Assembly: GCA_012514865.1 (NCBI GenBank)
Contig: JAAYZO010000237.1
Span: forward strand, 1-6,938
Direction of reading: 5' to 3'
DNA: 6,938 nucleotides
From: Lentisphaerota bacterium
GTDB lineage: Bacteria > Verrucomicrobiota > Lentisphaeria > Oligosphaerales > JAFGRS01
This document shows positions 5,116 to 6,938 of this stretch, one piece after another. Position 1 is the stretch's first letter. The number at the start of each line of letters is the position of its first letter. The notes below the pieces were generated by a model that was not told the DNA's origin, made no database searches, and was given only the letters and a program-made list of their open reading frames with translations. The position numbers were made by a program, and so were the translations under genes.

Positions 5116-6938
5116 CATCCGCCTCGAGGCGGCCGCCGACGACGCCTCACGGCGCGTCGTGTTCAACCGCCGCCTCGATGGCCTCGCCCTGCCCTGGCGT
5201 GAAGAGACCTGGCAGGAGGTGCGCTACAACGAGGCGATGACCCTGGAGCTGTCGCGCTCGGGCGCCGACGCGGCCCTGCGCGGCCTGCTCTGCAATGAGG
5301 TGGTCTTCGAACTGGCCGCCGGACGCAAACGCCTGCGCCTCGCCGACAACTATTGGTTCCTGCACGAACTCGGCGACAGCACCTTCAGCATCGAGGAGAT
5401 GGCGCCCGGCGAGACGGTCTGGCGCACCCTCTTCGAGGTGAACCTGCGCATCGTGCCCAGCCCGGAAGCCCTGCATCAGTACAAGGTCATGGCCGAGGAC
5501 CTGGTGCAGGTCCACGCCGGACTGGCCCGCGACGTGGTGTCGCGCACGGTGGTGCGCCAGAGCACCTTCGCCGGCGACGCGGTGCGCGAGCTCCAGCCCG
5601 AGCCGATGATCGCCCAGCTCCGCGAGACCTACCGCCGCCTCAAGGCCGCCCTCGTCACCATCCGCCAGCACCCGGGCGGCGCCATGCAGGCCGAGGTCCA
5701 GCCGGCCTTCTACCGCTCCGGCGACCGCCTCGGCACCGGTACCATCGGACGCTGGCTGGCCAGCCCGGGGACCGTCCTGACCGCCGAGGGCCGGCCCGTC
5801 GTCCTCGGACGCGCCCTGGTCCTGCGCCATCGACCCAGCACCGACCTCGAGGAACACCGCCACCTCAGCGCCCGCCTCGACGACCTGGCACGCCTGGCCG
5901 ACACCGTCGCCGCGCACTGCGACCAGACCGCGGCCCTGCTGCGCCACGAACGCCGCCGCTGGGGCGAGGCGCCGCGCGAGGAGCAGGCGTCGGTCTTCCA
6001 GACCACCTACCTGCCGCGTATCGAGCTGCTGCAGCGCTTCGGCGACGAGGCCCGCGAGGTGGCGGCCAGCTTCCGCGTCCTGCGCAGCCAGCATCCCTTC
6101 CTGCGCCAGGCCGGCCGGCCCCGCGGGCCCCTGCGCCCGACGGCGCTGTTCTGCCACCGCGTCGGCTACCGCGAGGCCTACGCCGTCCTGCGCCAGGCCG
6201 ATGCCATCTCCGGACTCCTCGTCGACAGCGACACCATGAAGCTGCACTACCGGTCGCTGGCGTCGATGTTCGAGTACTGGTGCTTCGTCAAGACCATCAA
6301 CTGGCTGCGCGAACGCTACGGCGCCCCCGAGCCGCGCGATTCGTTCAGCGTCGTCGGCGGCGTCTACCGGCCGACCCTCGAGCCGGGGCAGTTCTTCGAG
6401 TTCCGCATCGACGACACGCATACCCTCCGCGCCACCTACGAGCCGAGCATCCTGCCCTGGCGACAGGCCCGCGCCGAGAAACACCGCTATGGCGCCACCC
6501 TCACCGCCAACCCGCTGCGACCGGATATCTTCGTCGAGTTCCTGCACCGCTCCGAGGTGGTCGCGGCGATGGTCCTGGATGCCAAGGCGACGACGCGTTT
6601 CTCGATGCAGAAGATCCGCGAGATGAGCGACTACGCCCGCCAGATCTTCGAGCTGCCCAGCGGCCGACAGCCCGTCCGACGCGTCTTCATCCTGCACCGC
6701 GATGCCGACTCGGACTACGTCTCGAACCTGCCGCCGCGACGGCCGGCCCACCTGCCGCCCGCCATCGAGGTCTTCGGCGCCGCTGCCTGCGTCCCCGAGA
6801 AGGTCAATACCGTCCCGGCACACATCGGCCGCCTCCTGCGCAGCTTCATCCGCTGCTGCCTGGACTGGTCCCGGGATGGCGCCCCCTCGGAGGGCACCGG
6901 CTGCGCCAACGGCGTCACCATGGCGGCGCCCGCCGAGA
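5093..6938 (+). CDS. McrC-like nuclease: DUF2357 domain plus PD-(D/E)xK (DUF524/PDDEXK_7) domain, 3' end beyond the window
   Basis: The frame is open for 615 codons from ATG 5093 to the right edge, so the C-terminus is cut. It starts MSSSSFYDIRLEAA and overlaps the ATPase gene by 23 bases, a sign of translational coupling; its own Shine-Dalgarno is weak. Residues about 20-170 are beta-rich and, with the following helices, resemble DUF2357, which usually precedes this nuclease type. Residues 270-390 are helical with LEEHRHLSARLDDL as a core. The nuclease region starts at FEYWCFVK (393-400), the aromatic/Glu helix seen in DUF524-type proteins. Catalytic candidates are RPDI (D478) and LDAK (D496, K498), spaced as in the PD-(D/E)xK fold, followed by a helix with M-S-D-Y (Y514). 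All key residues are present, so it looks active. In McrBC, the C subunit docks on the B hexamer and cuts; the same division of labour is inferred here. Whether it cuts DNA or RNA, and what modification or structure it needs, is not visible. Confidence 0.9.
   Translation, partial: MSSSSFYDIRLEAAADDASRRVVFNRRLDGLALPWREETWQEVRYNEAMTLELSRSGADAALRGLLCNEVVFELAAGRKRLRLADNYWFLHELGDSTFSIEEMAPGETVWRTLFEVNLRIVPSPEALHQYKVMAEDLVQVHAGLARDVVSRTVVRQSTFAGDAVRELQPEPMIAQLRETYRRLKAALVTIRQHPGGAMQAEVQPAFYRSGDRLGTGTIGRWLASPGTVLTAEGRPVVLGRALVLRHRPSTDLEEHRHLSARLDDLARLADTVAAHCDQTAALLRHERRRWGEAPREEQASVFQTTYLPRIELLQRFGDEAREVAASFRVLRSQHPFLRQAGRPRGPLRPTALFCHRVGYREAYAVLRQADAISGLLVDSDTMKLHYRSLASMFEYWCFVKTINWLRERYGAPEPRDSFSVVGGVYRPTLEPGQFFEFRIDDTHTLRATYEPSILPWRQARAEKHRYGATLTANPLRPDIFVEFLHRSEVVAAMVLDAKATTRFSMQKIREMSDYARQIFELPSGRQPVRRVFILHRDADSDYVSNLPPRRPAHLPPAIEVFGAAACVPEKVNTVPAHIGRLLRSFIRCCLDWSRDGAPSEGTGCANGVTMAAPAE

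Noticed and set aside
5112..5237. ATGA stop/start overlap at the end of the ATPase, an apparent start for the next gene
   Set aside because: The frame from ATG 5112 hits a stop within about 40 codons. The long nuclease frame uses ATG 5093 instead.
5147..6823. 558-codon minus-strand frame opposite the nuclease gene
   Set aside because: The plus frame carries the FEYWCF, RPDI and LDAK motifs and runs unbroken; the antisense frame has no recognisable features.

Overview
This GC-rich window (clearly above 60% G+C by eye, with strongly G/C-ending codons in all three genes) comes from a bacterial chromosome or large replicon. The sequence does not identify a phylum. The many-repeat TPR protein and the composition would fit several GC-rich groups, and there are no rRNA, tRNA or housekeeping genes to place it. 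I saw no tRNA, CRISPR array, transposase or integrase.

Layout: (1) Positions 1-2039, minus strand, hold the N-terminal 679 codons of a membrane-anchored tetratricopeptide-repeat protein that runs off the left edge. It has a hydrophobic N-terminus, a five-cysteine segment, one clear transmembrane helix and about 15 consecutive TPR units. (2) Positions 2040-2688 are a divergent intergenic region with no convincing gene. It holds one weak promoter candidate in each direction, several short GC-rich dyads, and a good ribosome-binding site at each end. (3) Positions 2689-5115, plus strand, encode an 808-residue protein: an unassigned N-terminal region, a long charged coiled coil, then a P-loop AAA+ domain of the McrB/AAA_5 kind. 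(4) Positions 5093-6938, plus strand, overlap the previous gene by 23 bases and run off the right edge. They encode a DUF2357-type protein with a C-terminal PD-(D/E)xK nuclease domain of the DUF524/PDDEXK_7 type, which is McrC-like.

The two plus-strand genes make a translationally coupled motor-nuclease pair with McrBC logic: an NTPase that assembles and moves or senses, and a nuclease partner that cuts. The likely role is restriction of foreign nucleic acid (type IV restriction-like defence). The long coiled coil in the ATPase recalls the CoCoNuT branch of McrBC relatives, but membership cannot be settled from this window. Whether the divergent TPR gene belongs to the same system is unknown.

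Each gene is shadowed by a long stop-free antisense frame. These are by-products of GC-rich codon usage and are not annotated as genes.
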